Source: Chaetoceros tenuissimus
Taxonomy: Eukaryota; Bacillariophyta; Thalassiosirophyceae; Chaetocerotales; Chaetocerotaceae
DNA: 64,000 nt
Direction of reading: 5' to 3'
NCBI GenBank assembly: GCA_021927905.1
Contig: BLLK01000047.1
Location: forward strand, 3,534,001 to 3,598,000
In this document: positions 1 to 9,017 of the stretch, piece after piece
Layout: each line of letters starts with the position of its first letter
Position numbering within the stretch: position 1 is the stretch's first letter
Translations under genes and position numbers: made by a program
The notes under the pieces: model-generated
Told to the model about the DNA's origin: nothing
What the model saw: only the letters and a program-made list of their open reading frames with translations
Databases searched by the model: none

Positions 1-1
1 T

Positions 2-52
2 GGACTTCCTATGGAATTTGTAGCGGCAGCGGAAGATGAAGATATATCTTGA
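2..52 (+). CDS. possible 3' end of a gene entering from the left
   Basis: Frame 2 is open from the window edge to a TGA at 50-52 and ends with an acidic tail (VAAAEDEDIS). It may be the last 16 codons of a gene that begins outside the window. It is too short to assign a family, and open frames of this length occur by chance. Confidence 0.2.
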   Translation, partial: GLPMEFVAAAEDEDIS

Positions 53-950
53 AGAAATAGCGAACGTATGTCATTTCTGGAACGAGATATAAAGATACTG
101 CATCCGCCAAGGACTAGGAGCACTAATAAGGGTGTTATGATTCGTAAAACAGATCTGTTCCCACGCCGACTTCGTTGGATGGCTGCCATCTCTTCTAAGT
201 ACACTTATAAAAAAGAAATTGTTAGGGTATTGCGTTGAGTTGATGATATAGTTATGAATGTAATGCAAACAATCAAAATAATCTAAAAAAAAAGTGATAT
301 TAAGAGCGAGCAAGTTCAAGTTTGGAACGAAGGACAGACGTAAAAGCCCCCAGTTCAAAGGTTGAAATGACAGAGCAAGATCATAGACCTTTGATACTTC
401 ATGCATACTATGCAATATTTATTATTATTATAATCTATTTGAGTAATCAAACACAATATTCGCACAATTTCTACCTAATAATGCATTAGCAAAGTTCATT
501 ATTATTAAAAGAAATACATATTCAGTAAACGTTAGAAGTTAAATCGCGTTCTTTGATTATATATATATAATATATATATGATTTACTCAAATACTTTCGT
601 TCAATCTTTTAAGAATGCAACAGAAATGACAATCCTTTAAAGCTCTATCATTATTGATCCTATCTACCAAATAAAAAAAGTTACGATTGGGCTTTCAACA
701 CTGAACCTTCGCTTCCTTCAGAGGGGTCATAATGATTACCAAAATGAAATATTGAAGTCGAGTCGTTGACATCTTCAACCAGAACAAGAAAGAAGTGTCA
801 AAGGAAGAATGGGATCAAGCAATCAGAACACCAACAGCTGCAAAGTTCAAAGTATGCCAATGCACATCAACTTTGGTTTCATAAAATCACAAATACTACA
901 TAAGAAACAACAAACTATTCAAAACAAAACCAAACTAACATCAATTTACA
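53..950. other. intergenic, no gene seen
   Basis: AT-rich sequence with no convincing coding frame. It contains an alternating (AT)n tract at about 557-582 that can fold on itself. The last 200 bases are the likely promoter and 5' leader of the gene starting at 951; the leader just before the ATG is A/C-rich (CAAAACCAAACTAACATCAATTT-like). Confidence 0.5.
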
Positions 951-2067
951 ATGGGAAATCTAATCACTAGTGAAGCGCAGCTGATGGACGATCTTGCAAA
1001 GGCTACAAATGATAGTCCTTCTGTTTGTCACGAAGGAGAAGAGATTGATGAATGGATCGATCTAACCGATGACGATGATGATTCTATTGAAGAAGATGAA
1101 GACGTAGAACTGGAAGATGACCAAGGTATGTCTCATTCATATGCTTCATTGCTCTTTCCTCATGTCTAAATCTATTTCATGCAACTGACACATCTTTCCT
1201 AAAGATTTTGAAGAAAGGCTTCTGATTCTACATGACTGTGAAAAACTCAAAGAACTTGCAAAGGCATTTCTTCACCCTGAATTGCCAGTGCAAGTAGACC
1301 CTACAACCAAAGCTAGATGCTACTTTGATAGATACTCTGCTCCAGTGCAGCAATCTCGTGAAGAAATGGAAGAGCAATCACTGTTGGAACATGATGTCAT
1401 GAATTTGAAACGTTTAGCAAGAGATTATCTTCATCCTGAATTGCCAGTACTATCCAATGATGCGACTGCTATAGCAAGATGCTACTTTGATCGCTACTCT
1501 GCTCCTGTTCAGCAATCTCTTGATGAAATGGAGGAACAGATTCGTGTTGAGCAAGATATCCAGAACTTGAAACGTTTGGCTCAAGATTACTTGCATCCGG
1601 AATTACCAGTTACGTCTCATGTTTCTTTGCCACAGGGAGACTTTTACACCATGGGATCTGTATCAAGTAGATGTTACTTTGATAGATATTCTGCACCACA
1701 GCAAATGTCTATCGAGGAAGCGGAATATATTAACACTTGTTTACAAGATACAAAATTGTTGAAACAGTTGGCTGTAGATTATTTACATCCCGAATTGCCA
1801 GTTGAGACAAAGGATGCAACTGCATGTGCAAGATGTTACTTTGACCGCTACTCCGCTTCCAAATTGGATGAGAAGGAATCTGATGAAAATGAAAAGGCAG
1901 TGGTGGAAAGCTCTCCAACCAGTACTGTTGTACAAGAGGTGGTGGCAAAGCAATTGGAACAGAGTATTGGATTCCGTCATGCTTCCGAGCATTCTGCTTC
2001 GGCATCGGCTGTGAATCTTTACGGATTAGATGACGATCTTATGGATGTTCCTACTTTCAATTGTTGA
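951..2067 (+). CDS. CYFDRYSAP-repeat protein, function unknown
   Basis: Two exons: 951-1125 and 1205-2067. The 79-nt intron starts GTATGT and ends CTAAAG, and splicing after the first base of a codon closes the frame to 345 aa. The N-terminus is short and acidic (residues about 25-58 are Asp/Glu-rich). The rest is four copies of a two-part unit: a Leu-rich helix-like segment ending in (D)YLHPELPV or AFLHPELPV, then about ten residues later (A/S)RCYFDRYSA(P/S), followed by an acidic stretch such as EEMEEQ. No signal peptide or membrane segment is seen. I do not recognise a named domain. Similar R-x-YF-x-R-x-SAP repeat proteins are, to my recollection, common in diatoms, but that is memory and not a search. 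The C-terminal 80 residues lack repeats. It converges on the deformylase gene with only 132 bp between stop codons. Confidence 0.8.
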
Positions 2068-2199
2068 AGCATGCGATGTATCTTTTCTAAGAACGACCAT
2101 GGTAGAACTTGAAGTAATGTAATAATAGTAATGAAGTTTATAAATTGATATAGTGTGTCGTAGATGTTCTTTTGGTTCCAATAACACGTATGTATCCAT

Positions 2200-3135
2200 T
2201 TACTTATAAGTAGGATTGCTACTAAAGTTTCCATTTCTGACCTTGACTTTTTTCTTCTTTTCCTTCTTTGGTCCAGAAGATTTCTTTTTCGTTGCTCCAA
2301 AACCACCTGCTCCAAATCCACTTTTTGCACTGCTAGATTTCTTCTTCTTTTCTTTGTTAGGTGCTTCATCGACTTCCATTTCCAAAGGTGGCATAAATCT
2401 TGCTGATAATGGTCTTGGTTGCATAGATTTTGCTTGTTCGTCATCAGGATCTACGATTGCATCCTCATCGGTATACAATCCCAGCAATTTATCAATATTT
2501 GCCTGAACTGCTTCTCTATCTTCAGGTGGAAAGCGATCGTAACAAAGAATACCCTTCAGATGATCGAATTCATGTTGGAAAACTCTAGCTTCAAAACCCT
2601 TGATTCTTCTCTTTACATTCTGCCCCATTTCATTTTGATACTCTGTTTCAATCCAAATACTTCTCGCGACTTGACCGGCACAGTCATCACTTCTCAAACT
2701 AAGACACCCCTCCTTTTCTACTTCTACTTCTGGTGAATATTTTGTAATGGACGGATTACATACGATTCTTTCATAGCTTTTAGATGCGGCATCTCCAGTT
2801 GGATTGTAGACAAAGAAATTTTCATTCAGACCTACTTGTGGAGCGGCAAGTCCTACACCTTTGGATTCATACATCATTCCAATCATTTCTTGCGTCTTTT
2901 TCTCAAATGCACTATCGAATTCTAAAATGTCTTTGTTTGGAACACGACGGAGAGCTGGACGTGGGAATTCAGTGATTGTATAGTCTGTCCCTTTGAAAGA
3001 CGTAGGATTCAAACGCATCTGGAGATGATGATTAGAGAAATTTTGATTGGTGCTCAATTTGCTGTAATTGAGGAGTCCTTCAACTACTTGAATGTTCAAG
3101 AAAAGATAAAGTGGGAATTTGCTAATGACTTTCAT
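2200..3135 (-). CDS. peptide deformylase, probably organellar
   Basis: Intronless, 311 aa. Removes the formyl group from N-formyl-methionine of plastid- or mitochondrion-made proteins. All three family motifs are present: GVGLAAPQVG (residues 93-102), EGCLS (142-146, metal-binding Cys) and QHEFDH (187-192, the two metal-binding His and the catalytic Glu). The first 40 residues precede the conserved domain; residues 1-25 include a hydrophobic stretch (PLYLFLNIQVV), consistent with targeting to an organelle, but no clear ASAFAP-type plastid signal is visible. After the catalytic domain there is an unusual tail of about 80 residues with three Lys-rich patches (KEKKKKSSSAK, TKKKSSGPKKEKKKKVK) separated by Gly/Phe-rich sequence. 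ATG at 3133-3135 is the first in frame. Confidence 0.93.
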   Translation of the reverse strand: MKVISKFPLYLFLNIQVVEGLLNYSKLSTNQNFSNHHLQMRLNPTSFKGTDYTITEFPRPALRRVPNKDILEFDSAFEKKTQEMIGMMYESKGVGLAAPQVGLNENFFVYNPTGDAASKSYERIVCNPSITKYSPEVEVEKEGCLSLRSDDCAGQVARSIWIETEYQNEMGQNVKRRIKGFEARVFQHEFDHLKGILCYDRFPPEDREAVQANIDKLLGLYTDEDAIVDPDDEQAKSMQPRPLSARFMPPLEMEVDEAPNKEKKKKSSSAKSGFGAGGFGATKKKSSGPKKEKKKKVKVRNGNFSSNPTYK

Positions 3136-3203
3136 TTTGGTTGTACCGAGAGTGACTGATGCTGTTTTTAGTAAAATTATGAGCTTGTTTCTACGTCCCT
3201 AGG

Positions 3204-3330
3204 TGAAGTTTGTAAATAGCACTTGCAGTGTGTTTCAACGTAGAATGAAATGCAGTGCTTTGGTGGAGATTCTTTACGTTTGCTTGTCTCTACGACTCTA
3301 CTGTTGTTGAAGTTTGTAAATAGCACTTGC
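3204..3330. repeat. imperfect tandem duplication upstream of the deformylase
   Basis: A 23-bp sequence beginning TGAAGTTTGTAAATAGCACT occurs at 3204-3226 and again at 3308-3330, a 104-bp period. Flanking sequence is also related (GAATGAAATGCAGTGC at about 3243 versus GAATGAAAGGCAGT at about 3339, and TTTACGTTT after both). It lies 70-200 bp upstream of the deformylase start, in its likely promoter. Confidence 0.7.
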
Positions 3331-3414
3331 TTATGTAAGAATGAAAGGCAGTAAGGCAGTGCCTTCGGTAGATTTTACGTTTTCTAAAAAAAAAAAAAGA
3401 TGAGGTCGCTGCAG

Positions 3415-3422
3415 CCAATGAG
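3415..3422. repeat. left target-site duplication of the hAT element
   Basis: CCAATGAG, directly abutting the left inverted end; the identical octamer abuts the right end at 5133-5140. Eight base pairs is the family-typical hAT duplication length. Confidence 0.9.
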
Positions 3423-3444
3423 TAGGTATTTGTCGAGTGTTCCG
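3423..3444 (+). repeat. left terminal inverted repeat of the hAT element
   Basis: Starts TAGGTATTTGTCGAGTG. Matches the reverse complement of 5111-5132 at 20 of 22 bases, differing at positions 7 and 19. Confidence 0.88.
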
Positions 3445-3598
3445 TTCAGGTGGCCCGATTGTTCCGTTTAGTGTTCCGGTTCATAACCCACTACAAATAT
3501 GACACTATTTTACCTAGTATACACCACTTATAATCGTCTGTCCGTATAAAAAGCGCGGAAAACCTCTCCTCCTCTCATTATCCCACTCCCCAAAAAAG

Positions 3599-3637
3599 CG
3601 CGACAGTCGCGTTTTCACGCTTTAAAGCGCGATTGTC
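3599..3637. repeat. GC-rich palindromes inside the hAT element
   Basis: CGCGACAGTCGCG (3599-3611) is a perfect inverted repeat around a central A; about 20 bp on is a related GCGCGATTGTCGCG. A degenerate inverted counterpart rich in GCGATTTTTGCGCG and CGCGTTTTTTCGCC lies near 4455-4502. These stand out against the AT-rich surroundings and may be sub-terminal transposase-binding sites. Confidence 0.5.
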
Positions 3638-4655
3638 GCGTTTCGTCATCCTTGCGCAAAAAACACTAATTGTACCAATAATAGCATGTCATCATAAAAT
3701 AGAGTTTTTATGTCCAAGAACCATAACATATCTATTCCTTTATATATAACGATACATACTGTAATTGTATTCATTGTGAAAATTATTATTCTGACTATGT
3801 AACACACCATAACAATACCAGAAAATGACGAAAATGACCGGAAATGACCCAATACAGGGAGAAAAAAATATATGATAAATACCTAGAATCTTATGATTAT
3901 GTAACAAACTTGATTCAATATATCTAAATAAGATAGAATGTAACTTAAACTATGAGATAAATAGAGTTTCAAAGAAAATATAAGTATCTCAATATGCAAT
4001 ATTTTTTGTTAGTCGCTACACAGGTTACTGATCTAAGTGCATCCAGAGCCAGTCAAACTGCAAAAAATCAAGACAAAAGTAAGAAATACTCACATAAAGT
4101 GCACCTCTCTTCCTAAGTCTTAGTCTTGTAGAATCGACTATTGAGCCATGATTGAAGTCAATTGGAATTATATATGTAGATATGTAGCATAGTTTAGGTC
4201 AAACTTGAATGAAAATGTTGAGTTCTGTCTTCATACATCGCCCATTTTTGGCGATTTCTGCCATATATGGCTGATCATAGTCTTACTAGGTATACAAATA
4301 GTTCTAAACTAACATCACAAACTGTCTCTCTATGTATAGATAAGTCTATTGATAACAGCTTTTCATCGTATGAGGATTCAAACAGAAGTAAACAATGTAT
4401 TATTTTTGTTAGCGATTTCTTAGTATAATTACTACGTACAATGACATGAACTTTTTAGCGATTTTTGCGCGAAGAGGTGAAAGCATCGCGTTTTTTCGCC
4501 AAAAAGGGGGGGAAAAGGTGGAGTGGGTTATTGACGACCAATTACGCTCTCCTTTTGCACAAGATTGTTCTATTTCATGAGATTCTCAGTAGAGAATATC
4601 TACTTGTTCCATTTCCAAATAGAGCGTGCCTACATAGAAATCAACAGCTGTGATC

Positions 4656-5006
4656 ATGAAATTTTTGGGACTTGATGAGCACGAGGTTGACGAAGACTGG
4701 AAGAAAGACTTGGGAGAAGTTGCCACCACGATTTGGGAGCGGTGGCGACCTATTGTTGCAGAAGGAAATAAATAATTCCCTGCATTTAAATTTGCTCTCA
4801 GAAGAATTGCTCTCCTTCAGGTTTCAAGTTGTGATGTTGAAAGAGTATTTTCTCAACTCAAGCTTGTTCGTGACAGATGCAATGATAATTTGTTGGAAGA
4901 TATGCTTGAAGTTAGATTGTTTGCATTATGTAATGGTAATTTGAAGAGCCTTTTAATTAAAGCTTGGGAGTTTCCATTAGTGGATGTAGATGAAGATGAC
5001 GAATGA
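4656..5006 (+). pseudogene. hAT transposase C-terminal remnant
   Basis: Reading from ATG 4656 gives a helix-like segment (DEDWKKDLGEVATTIWERW), then an in-frame TAA at 4773-4775, then in the same frame the hAT C-terminal dimerisation signature: SSCDVERVFSQLKLVRDRC followed by LLEDMLEVRLFALCN, ending in an acidic tail at TGA 5004-5006. In intact hAT transposases this block reads S-S-x-x-x-E-R-x-F-S. The upstream catalytic domain is not recognisable, so no active enzyme is expected from this copy. Confidence 0.85.
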
Positions 5007-5110
5007 GTAACGTGGAATAAGTAAATAAATGACTAAAATTATAACCGTTATTTTGACAGTTGTTCCAATTGTTCCTGTTCCGATTGTTCCGTTTTCCGCC
5101 CAAATTGTTC

Positions 5111-5132
5111 CGGTACACTCGACAAGTACCTA
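5111..5132 (-). repeat. right terminal inverted repeat of the hAT element
   Basis: On the minus strand reads TAGGTACTTGTCGAGTG and continues TACCG, mirroring the left end. The CCAATGAG target duplication follows at 5133-5140. Confidence 0.88.
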
Positions 5133-5275
5133 CCAATGAGTGGAGGAAATTGATGTCCAAAACGTCAGTCGAAACGACTAGTTTAGCTCTAAACAAAAAA
5201 ATTAAAATTCTTGATTTTTTTAGTGTTACTGCCTATCTATTCATACCTACATCAGCACAATGAACAAGACAAACC

Positions 5276-5313
5276 ATAAAAGAGCGCTAACCTTATAAAA
5301 GAGCGCTAACCTT
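5276..5313. repeat. two perfect 19-bp tandem copies
   Basis: ATAAAAGAGCGCTAACCTT occurs at 5276-5294 and again at 5295-5313 with no gap or mismatch. Each copy contains the palindrome AGCGCT. No function is evident. Confidence 0.85.
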
Positions 5314-5932
5314 GTAGCAGATTTAATAAGCCTAAAGTCCCATTGATTTACAAGCTTCCAGATCCTCGTTACAATTGGTCTTCATGACGTTGGTCATCAT
5401 GGTACAATAAGTAGGAGAGTACATGCAAACTATGAAAAGCTTACAAAATAGTGAGATGAAGGCATGCCTTTACTCTCTAGTTGGTGAGGAAATTACAGTC
5501 AAGTTCATTGTTGCTCTTCTCATAAAACTTGGGTCTGTAAGACTATAGCTGAGGGCTGTTGTGAGACTTGAACTATACTGAATCATGGCACAATTTGATC
5601 ATTTGAGCTGATTATAAATATCCATATCAGAGTCTATGACAGGGAAAGCCATGGCAAAGGGATGCAACTGAAATGTTCAAAATGAGCATTTTCCCATCAA
5701 AATCTCCAAGACTACAACAACAAACTAGAAAGTACTCAACAAAAGTTGAACAAGATGAGAAGTTGGGAAGAGGAAATTCTTGCATGTAAAACAATTGCAC
5801 TCAATGGGAATCGAACTCATGCAGAATAGGAAATTTCAATGCATAATCAGTAATTTCACAAGCAATAGATCATTCCCAACCATTCTTCCCAATGCTGGGG
5901 TGCAAAAGGATACTGCATAGGTAAAAAAGAAA

Positions 5933-6004
5933 TTGCTGACCCAAGTTTCGATCTTGGGACCTTCGGGTTATGAGCCCGACACGCTTCCTCTGCGCCAGTC
6001 AGCA
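5933..6004 (-). tRNA. tRNA-Met (anticodon CAT), elongator-like
   Basis: On the minus strand the cloverleaf is: acceptor TGCTGAC/GTCAGCA (7 bp, all pairs), T8-G9, D arm GCGC..GCGT, anticodon stem TCGGG/CCCGA around loop CTCATAA (anticodon CAT), variable AGGTC, T stem CCAAG/CTTGG around ATCGAAA, discriminator A. No intron. Immediately downstream on the minus strand is a T6 run (complement of about 5922-5927), a standard Pol III terminator. The AGGTC variable loop and CTCATAA loop match eukaryotic elongator tRNA-Met more than the initiator. T at position 1 and A at position 54 are slightly unusual. Confidence 0.9.
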
Positions 6005-6609
6005 GCTGTTGCAAAATAGATCATCATTTCAATATATAAAATATATATATAAAATTTTTCTAGTTTTGGAGCAAAATTTGATATGCACAAACTGATATGA
6101 AATGCTCTATCTAATACTCACAAATTATAAACTTAGTGCCATGGTTACAAAGAAGTCAAAGTTTTATATCTTCCAAATGATGTCTTGTTCAGTGTTGGTA
6201 ACTATGGACCCTCTTTAAAAATAAGTACATCATTAACACCATTCTTTTCTTTTGCACTCATCTACATCAAATAATATTTGGATACCTCATGGTTCCTCTC
6301 AATGTCCTTTCCAGATTATGTTCTTTCATTTTTAGCTAATGAGCAATCTTTTAATTTTGTAGAGGAGGAGGAGGAGGAGGACGGAGGACGTCGATTTTCT
6401 AAATGGCTATGGCATTTTCACTATGTAGCTACATATCTTCCCAAACTTCAACCCACCACGATCTTTTCTTTTTCTCCTTTTTATTTTATCATGTTATTAA
6501 TTGAGCGAATGTATAACTTTCCTCTTGCACAAACAACACTTATTTCCTAGCTCTAGCCACACGATCCACTACTTACTATTCAACCTCCTCTCCATCAGCG
6601 AAATAGACC

Positions 6610-7734
6610 ATGAGCTTTATTCAAATGAAAATGATATGTTTCTCAATTTTATCTCTACCATTCTTCATATCATCGGTGTTTTCTCTGTCGACCACTAGCA
6701 ATCAAAGAGTAGCAGTTGTTACAGGTGCAAGTAGAGGAATAGGTCGTGGAATCGCTTTAGAATTGGGGTCTGCTGGATACAAAGTGTACACATTGGGACG
6801 TAGTAGTAGGACTAACAATGTTCCAATAGATTTTCAAAGAGCTGTTGCAGATAATCTTGATTTGACTGTTGAATCTGCAGCTGAAGAAGTTACAAAAAGA
6901 GGGGGACAAGGATATCCTATAGCCTGTGACTTGAGCCAAGATGGAGATTTCGAAAGTGCTTTAGAAAAGATATACAATGATGAAAAGAGATTAGACGTTT
7001 TAGTTTGTTCAGCGTATACTACACCAGCAGGGTCAGATCTTCGAGGTGAATTTTGGACTCAAGGAATGGAAATGTGGGATGCTGTAAATGGAGTTGGGTT
7101 AAGACAAGTATATGCGGCATGTCATTGTGCAGCTCCAAAAATGATTGAAACTGCCAAAACCTTTGGTAGTGAAGAGTCGTCGCCCCCATTGATTTGTTTA
7201 GTATCTTCATTCGGAGGAAAGTCTTATACATTTAATGTTGCGTATGGAGTAGGTAAAGCTGCAATCGATAGATTGTCTGTGGATATGTCTTACCAATTGA
7301 AAAAATATGGTGTTGCAACTACAACACTTTACCCTGGACTTGTTCGTACAGAAGCTAATTTGCAAATGGAAGTAGATGGGACTTGGGATAAAGCGAGTGG
7401 GAATCTTGACCTTTCTCAAGGTGAAACTCCTGCTTTTTCTGGTAGAGCTGTAGTAAAACTAGCGTCATTGCCAAAATCTGCTATGATGGAACGATCGGGG
7501 AATGTGGAGGTCGTAGCTGAATTAGCCAATGAGTTGGGTTTTACAGATGTAGATGGAAATACCCCACCTAGTATTAGAAGCCTGAAATATTTGTTACCAA
7601 ATTTTGTCTTTCCTCAAGTGGAAAAGGAAGCTGGGAAACCAGTTCCAGATTGGATCAAAGATAATGTGCCTGATATATTATTGCCATGGTCAGTTTTCTC
7701 TAGTGGGCCGCCACCAGAAACTGATAATCGCTGA
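6610..7734 (+). CDS. DHRS1-like short-chain dehydrogenase/reductase
   Basis: Intronless, 374 aa. An SDR-family NAD(P)H oxidoreductase. The Rossmann motif TGASRGIG is at residues 38-45, the catalytic Ser lies in CLVSSFGG, and YGVGKAA (about 212-218) supplies the catalytic Tyr and Lys. The sequence after it (LYPGLVRTE) and the late FTDVDGN motif follow DHRS1 (SDR family member 1) rather than generic SDRs. The usual NNAG motif is replaced by VCSAYTT, in line with the DHRS1 pattern NNAY. About 30 extra N-terminal residues with a hydrophobic core (CFSILSLPFFISSVFS) look like a signal peptide or ER anchor. ATGs at 6610, 6625 and 6631 are all in frame before this segment, and the choice cannot be settled. 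Substrate not predictable. Confidence 0.9.
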   Translation: MSFIQMKMICFSILSLPFFISSVFSLSTTSNQRVAVVTGASRGIGRGIALELGSAGYKVYTLGRSSRTNNVPIDFQRAVADNLDLTVESAAEEVTKRGGQGYPIACDLSQDGDFESALEKIYNDEKRLDVLVCSAYTTPAGSDLRGEFWTQGMEMWDAVNGVGLRQVYAACHCAAPKMIETAKTFGSEESSPPLICLVSSFGGKSYTFNVAYGVGKAAIDRLSVDMSYQLKKYGVATTTLYPGLVRTEANLQMEVDGTWDKASGNLDLSQGETPAFSGRAVVKLASLPKSAMMERSGNVEVVAELANELGFTDVDGNTPPSIRSLKYLLPNFVFPQVEKEAGKPVPDWIKDNVPDILLPWSVFSSGPPPETDNR

Positions 7735-7940
7735 GATTATTATGATACTCTTTTATGCTGGCGTGGAAATATCATACCTATGCAGGTGCAGATAAAACTT
7801 AAAGCTTACATCCATTTAAAGTTAACATTATCTTTCATCGTCCTTTATTGAAGACATCCCAACATCGGCAGTAGTAATCAAAAGCAATTCAAGAGCAACC
7901 AACATCATTTTATGAGATTGGGGAGTTGGACTTGTCAAAT

Positions 7941-9017
7941 TTAGTGCTTTTCATCAGCAAAGACTACCATCAAGTATCTAGTTCCTCCATCGATATTGGT
8001 TCCTGCATGGACTGCACTACCCAGATGAATCAGAAACTCCCCGAATTCTAATCGCACGTTTTCGTTTGCATCTCGAAAGTAGGTTCCACCTCCACTGTAA
8101 GCGTTGCTATGGGACAGCATTAAGTTCATGGTGATATCAGATTTATCATGATGAAGTTCGACGCCTCTATGAGATCCACTGTATTTTAAGACATGTGGTT
8201 GATTGCGATCTACTTTCAACGATTTCATGCCATACAACTGAGTAACTACAGCCTTCATATACGACATTATTGGTCGCACCATCTCATAGAGATGTGGGAT
8301 CTCATAGAGCGCAATATCTTGTTTAGTAAGAGAGTATAGATTTGTACTCCATCCATCTTTGAGATTGTTAGCATGCTGCTCGCATCCTTTGACAACTGTA
8401 ACAAGAGAAATGTTTAGTTTCAACAGTGATTGTGACAACCAAATTCTACAAAAATTCTTACCTTGCTCTAGAATTGCCAAATATCTATTTGGAAGACGTA
8501 GATGATGAATACCTAGGCTAGGATGCCCAACATGTCTATGATTGCAAAGAGGAATCAATGGTTTTTGTACAAGCTGCTTCTCTACATTTTTCGGTTCACA
8601 ACATCTAGTCTGAACTGGAAATGTCAGAGGAACACTTTTGTTGAATTCATAACCCATTTCTCTTCTAGGATTCCAGGTGTTATGACAACTACTGTATCGT
8701 AGACGAGGCGGGGAGACAATGTCGCGATCTTCATATCCATTGATTCTCTTTTCCTCGATACTTTCCCTTCGTTCTTCTTCTCTGTAGACAGTTTGAAATG
8801 TTTGGAAGCCTCGCACTCCATTTCCCCCTTGGTTCATGTAGGAACCAAACTGATAATGTGTGGAACCTCTAGCCTCTTCTCGATCGAATGAAAAGTAATT
8901 AGCAGTTTCACTTCCAAAATACTCTTGTTGAGTTGAGGTGTAGTTTCTACGAGCATTGATTTCGGATGAATAAGATTCTCCACGAAGTCTATGGTATCTG
9001 CGAGAGGATCTAGACAT
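7941..9017 (-). CDS. 2OG-Fe(II) oxygenase, prolyl-4-hydroxylase-like
   Basis: The open frame gives 358 aa, but a likely 66-nt intron (8396-8461, GTAAGA...TTACAG) lies inside it; removal keeps the frame and gives 336 aa, joining EQ to VVKGCE. The C-terminal 130 residues form the 2-oxoglutarate/iron oxygenase fold: HHDKSD carries the HxD iron ligands, GGGTYF follows, and GSAVHAGTNIDGGTRYLMV supplies the distal His and the 2OG-binding Arg of the P4H family. The first half is Arg/Tyr/Ser-rich low-complexity sequence without a signal peptide, suggesting a cytosolic or nuclear rather than ER enzyme. Substrate not predictable. Start at ATG 9017 is the first in frame. Confidence 0.88.
   Translation of the reverse strand: MSRSSRRYHRLRGESYSSEINARRNYTSTQQEYFGSETANYFSFDREEARGSTHYQFGSYMNQGGNGVRGFQTFQTVYREEERRESIEEKRINGYEDRDIVSPPRLRYSSCHNTWNPRREMGYEFNKSVPLTFPVQTRCCEPKNVEKQLVQKPLIPLCNHRHVGHPSLGIHHLRLPNRYLAILEQGKNFCRIWLSQSLLKLNISLVTVVKGCEQHANNLKDGWSTNLYSLTKQDIALYEIPHLYEMVRPIMSYMKAVVTQLYGMKSLKVDRNQPHVLKYSGSHRGVELHHDKSDITMNLMLSHSNAYSGGGTYFRDANENVRLEFGEFLIHLGSAVHAGTNIDGGTRYLMVVFADEKH

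Larger units (their letters stand above)
3423..5132 (+). mobile_element. hAT-family DNA transposon, non-autonomous or decayed
   Basis: 1,710 bp bounded by inverted repeats: left 3423-3444 begins TAGGTATTTGTCGAGTG, right 5111-5132 reads TAGGTACTTGTCGAGTG on the other strand; 20 of 22 positions match. A perfect 8-bp direct repeat flanks it. Sub-terminal copies of GTTCCG/TTGTTCCG occur near both ends (for example 3441-3480 and 5065-5112), as in transposase-binding arrays of hAT elements. Only the C-terminal part of a transposase is recognisable (4656-5006). Full hAT transposases need about 2 kb of coding sequence, so the element is internally deleted or very decayed. The near-identical ends and perfect target duplication point to a fairly recent insertion. 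Confidence 0.88.
5141..6609. other. gene-poor stretch apart from one tRNA
   Basis: No protein-coding frame is convincing. It holds a 19-bp tandem repeat (5276-5313), the tRNA-Met (5933-6004), an AT-only tract at about 6035-6058, and a (GGA)n run at about 6364-6382. The last 200 bases are the presumed promoter of the dehydrogenase gene. Confidence 0.5.

Noticed and set aside
71-415. 114-residue open frame on the minus strand
   Set aside because: Composition is that of AT-rich non-coding DNA, no homology-like motifs, no conserved pattern.
5800-5880. Possible second tRNA (GGGAATCGAACTC resembles a T arm)
   Set aside because: The minus-strand T stem has a mismatch and no upstream sequence pairs with the required acceptor strand; no anticodon arm could be placed.
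6278-6550. 90-residue plus-strand open frame with a Glu run
   Set aside because: The Glu run comes from a (GGA)n repeat; the rest lacks coding character.
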